From positions 1 through 40,938 of IMG/VR virus record IMGVR_UViG_3300010354_000200: a DNA stretch of 40,938 nt; one strand, given 5' to 3'. A program made the translations under genes and the position numbers. The DNA is from a virus. The stretch's first letter is position 1; every line of letters starts with the position of its first letter. The notes beneath the pieces are model-generated. The model had not been told where the DNA came from and searched no databases. It was given only the letters and a program-made list of their open reading frames with translations. Shown here in pieces: positions 39,695-40,938 of this stretch.

Positions 39695-40432
39695 TTGAAA
39701 GACGCAATTTTTGATATCGTAAGGCACACGGCAAGCCTTGGCTGTTTTGATTTGGCTAAAATTACCGGCACAGACACAGATACTGAAATCTGGACTTGTG
39801 ATGAGAAGAAAACTGTTGTACTAGATGCTAAACTAAAAGCCCCGCAGGCTGAGCTTATTGGCGAAGTTGGCTTAGGCAATCTTGGTTTTCTAAATGGACT
39901 TAGTGGTCTTTATAACAAAGACAGTGTTACTGTAGAAGTTCTTAAAACTACTAAGAACGGTTCGGAAGTTCCTGACTATTTGCAGTTCAAAGACGCAGAT
40001 GGTAATAGCGACAAGTATCGTTTGATGAGTAAAGAAATCATCGACGAACAACTACAACAAAGTAAGTTCAAAGGTGTTAAGTGGGATATCGAGTTCGAGC
40101 CCACTAAAATGAAAGTCAGCGAGATGTCAGCTAAGGCTGGTATTTACAGCGGCATCGAACCTACATTCACTGTTAAGACTGAAAACGGAAACTTGGTTTT
40201 CATCTTTGGCAGCGATGTTGGTGGCAGTCACTTTGGTCGTATGACCTTTGCCACAAATGTAGCAGGCACTATGAAAGAAGGCTATGCTTGGCCTATCGAC
40301 AAGTTCCTTGCTATTCTTAAGTTGGGAATGAGCGGCGAATGTCGTGTTCATTTCAGCCAAGTGGCCTGTATGATTACCATTGACAGCGGCGTTGGTACAT
40401 ACAACTATATTCTGCCCGGTCATACTCGTTAA
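39695..40432 (+). CDS. 45: DNA polymerase sliding clamp, T4 gp45 type
   Basis: 245 residues from the TTG at 39695, which has AGGAG at 39683-39687; a GTG 18 bases upstream would fall in the promoter. The segment AELIGEVGLGNLGFLNGLSGLYN matches the gp45 region around VIDFDVAIYDLNGFLGILSL. The C-terminal part has NLVFIFGSDVGGSHFGRMTF and ACMITIDSGVGTYNYILPG. It is slightly longer than T4 gp45 (228). The clamp trimer tethers gp43 and in T4 also activates late transcription, which fits the late promoter elements here. The clamp loader genes 44 and 62 are not in the window. Confidence 0.85.
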   Translation: MKDAIFDIVRHTASLGCFDLAKITGTDTDTEIWTCDEKKTVVLDAKLKAPQAELIGEVGLGNLGFLNGLSGLYNKDSVTVEVLKTTKNGSEVPDYLQFKDADGNSDKYRLMSKEIIDEQLQQSKFKGVKWDIEFEPTKMKVSEMSAKAGIYSGIEPTFTVKTENGNLVFIFGSDVGGSHFGRMTFATNVAGTMKEGYAWPIDKFLAILKLGMSGECRVHFSQVACMITIDSGVGTYNYILPGHTR

Positions 40433-40436
40433 TATC

Positions 40437-40667
40437 ATGGCTGATATTCAATCGGAAATACTTGCTGAGCTAAAAAAGCACACAGAGTATTTTGAGCGTA
40501 TGGATTGGAAGCTCTGGATGATTCAGAATATGATAGAATCCATTGCTAAGGAGAATGGATACACCTTTGATGTAGGTGCAGAAGTTGAACCGATGGAAAC
40601 AGAAACCGTTGAGCGGCCAGTAGATTCTACGCAGCCTAAGTATAATAAAGATTGGAGCATAGATTGA
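40437..40667 (+). CDS. Small acidic hypothetical protein
   Basis: 76 residues from the ATG at 40437, four bases after the clamp stop; an earlier in-frame start lies inside the clamp gene. The first half is helical (QSEILAELKKHTEYFERMDWKL and IQNMIESIAKENG). The second half is acidic and disordered (VEPMETETVERPVDSTQ). I do not recognise a family. A clamp- or replication-associated role is suggested only by position. Confidence 0.6.
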   Translation: MADIQSEILAELKKHTEYFERMDWKLWMIQNMIESIAKENGYTFDVGAEVEPMETETVERPVDSTQPKYNKDWSID

Positions 40668-40938
40668 ACAATCGACATAAAATGATCTGGGTAACCTTTC
40701 GCAAGGAAGGTATACATCGCTACCCTGATGCCAGTACTAATCCTAAACTGGCTAGCGGAGACGAATATGATGTCAGCTTTTTGGGCTATCCTCACAGACA
40801 CATATTCCATTTTAAAGTTGCTATTGAAGTTTTTCATGATGACCGCGATATTGAATTTATTCAGTTCAAACGCTGGTTAGAAAAACTCTATAGTGAAAAG
40901 ACTTTAGAACTCGATTTTAAATCCTGCGAAATGATTGC
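40664..40938 (+). CDS. Conserved phage protein, 3' end cut by window
   Basis: At least 91 residues from a TTG at 40664 that overlaps the previous stop; GGAG lies at 40654-40657. An ATG at 40682 is an alternative start without a binding site. The sequence MIWVTFRKEGIHRYPDA, then DVSFLGYPHRHIFHFKVAIEVFHDDRDIEFIQF, is one I recall from T4-like phages of aquatic bacteria. The HRHIFHFKV stretch recalls the His-rich strand of the 6-pyruvoyl-tetrahydropterin synthase (QueD) fold, but I cannot place the other ligands. The function is left open. Confidence 0.65.
   Translation, partial: MNNRHKMIWVTFRKEGIHRYPDASTNPKLASGDEYDVSFLGYPHRHIFHFKVAIEVFHDDRDIEFIQFKRWLEKLYSEKTLELDFKSCEMI

Overview
The window is a piece of a T4-like (myovirus-type) lytic phage genome. 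The evidence is a gp43-type family B DNA polymerase (36929-39574) followed by a gp45-type sliding clamp (39695-40432), a DsbA-like small DNA-binding protein, collagen-like tail fibres, a three-helix holin, a spanin pair, T4-style late promoter elements (TATAAATA, CTAAATA) and very tight packing with ATGA, GTGA and TTGA overlaps. The DNA is AT-rich. A Bug/TctC-type solute-binding protein and a phasin-like protein, both typical of Betaproteobacteria (Burkholderiales and relatives), suggest a betaproteobacterial host. This host assignment is inference.

Layout. (1) 1-4233: a nearly complete gene for translation initiation factor IF-1, a probable inner/outer-membrane spanin pair, a small lipoprotein, a two-AAA ClpA-like unfoldase that keeps an IGF tripeptide at the ClpP-docking position, and an unknown protein. 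(2) 4239-11570: a late structural block that opens at a TATAAATA element. It holds small virion-type proteins, a 1142-residue fibre built from several repeat families, a second large structural protein and a holin. (3) 11612-22989: an accessory region with a UV-damage endonuclease, a minimal nucleotidyltransferase, a GT60-like glycosyltransferase, a phasin-like protein, a secreted thermonuclease, a methyltransferase, a Bug-type binding protein, two sulfotransferase-like P-loop proteins around an oxygenase-like protein, an APS-kinase/nucleotidyltransferase fusion, a structured RNA candidate, a second collagen-like protein and an MTA/SAH-type nucleosidase. The only two minus-strand genes lie here, as isolated moron-like insertions.

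(4) 22999-35651: a block of about fourteen genes whose unrelated products mostly begin with the same kind of short peptide: M-K/R, hydrophobic residues, an acidic residue near position 5, then L/I-x-E. It resembles the capsid-targeting sequence of the T4 internal proteins (MKTYQEFIAE), which the gp21 protease removes. Behind it are a ligase-like nucleotidyltransferase, an HxGH adenylyltransferase-like protein, an amidoligase-like protein, a HAD phosphatase joined to a kinase-like domain, a GNAT acetyltransferase, a possible nuclease, and basic modular proteins with paired cysteines. My main hypothesis is that this block encodes a cargo of enzymes packaged in the head and delivered with the DNA. 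(5) 35690-40938: Dps, the C-terminal half of a lysozyme fold without its catalytic half, DsbA-like protein, a membrane protein, DNA polymerase, sliding clamp and two small conserved genes.

Regulation. Five intergenic regions carry sigma70-like promoters with an identical TTGACT -35 box (1273, 11577, 21622, 36387, 39646). TAAATA-type elements that look like late promoters precede structural and head-cargo genes. Hairpin terminators are at 4661, 14935, 16731 and 35200. Three promoter elements sit so close to their start codons that the transcripts may be leaderless. I see no tRNA gene, CRISPR array or insertion sequence.
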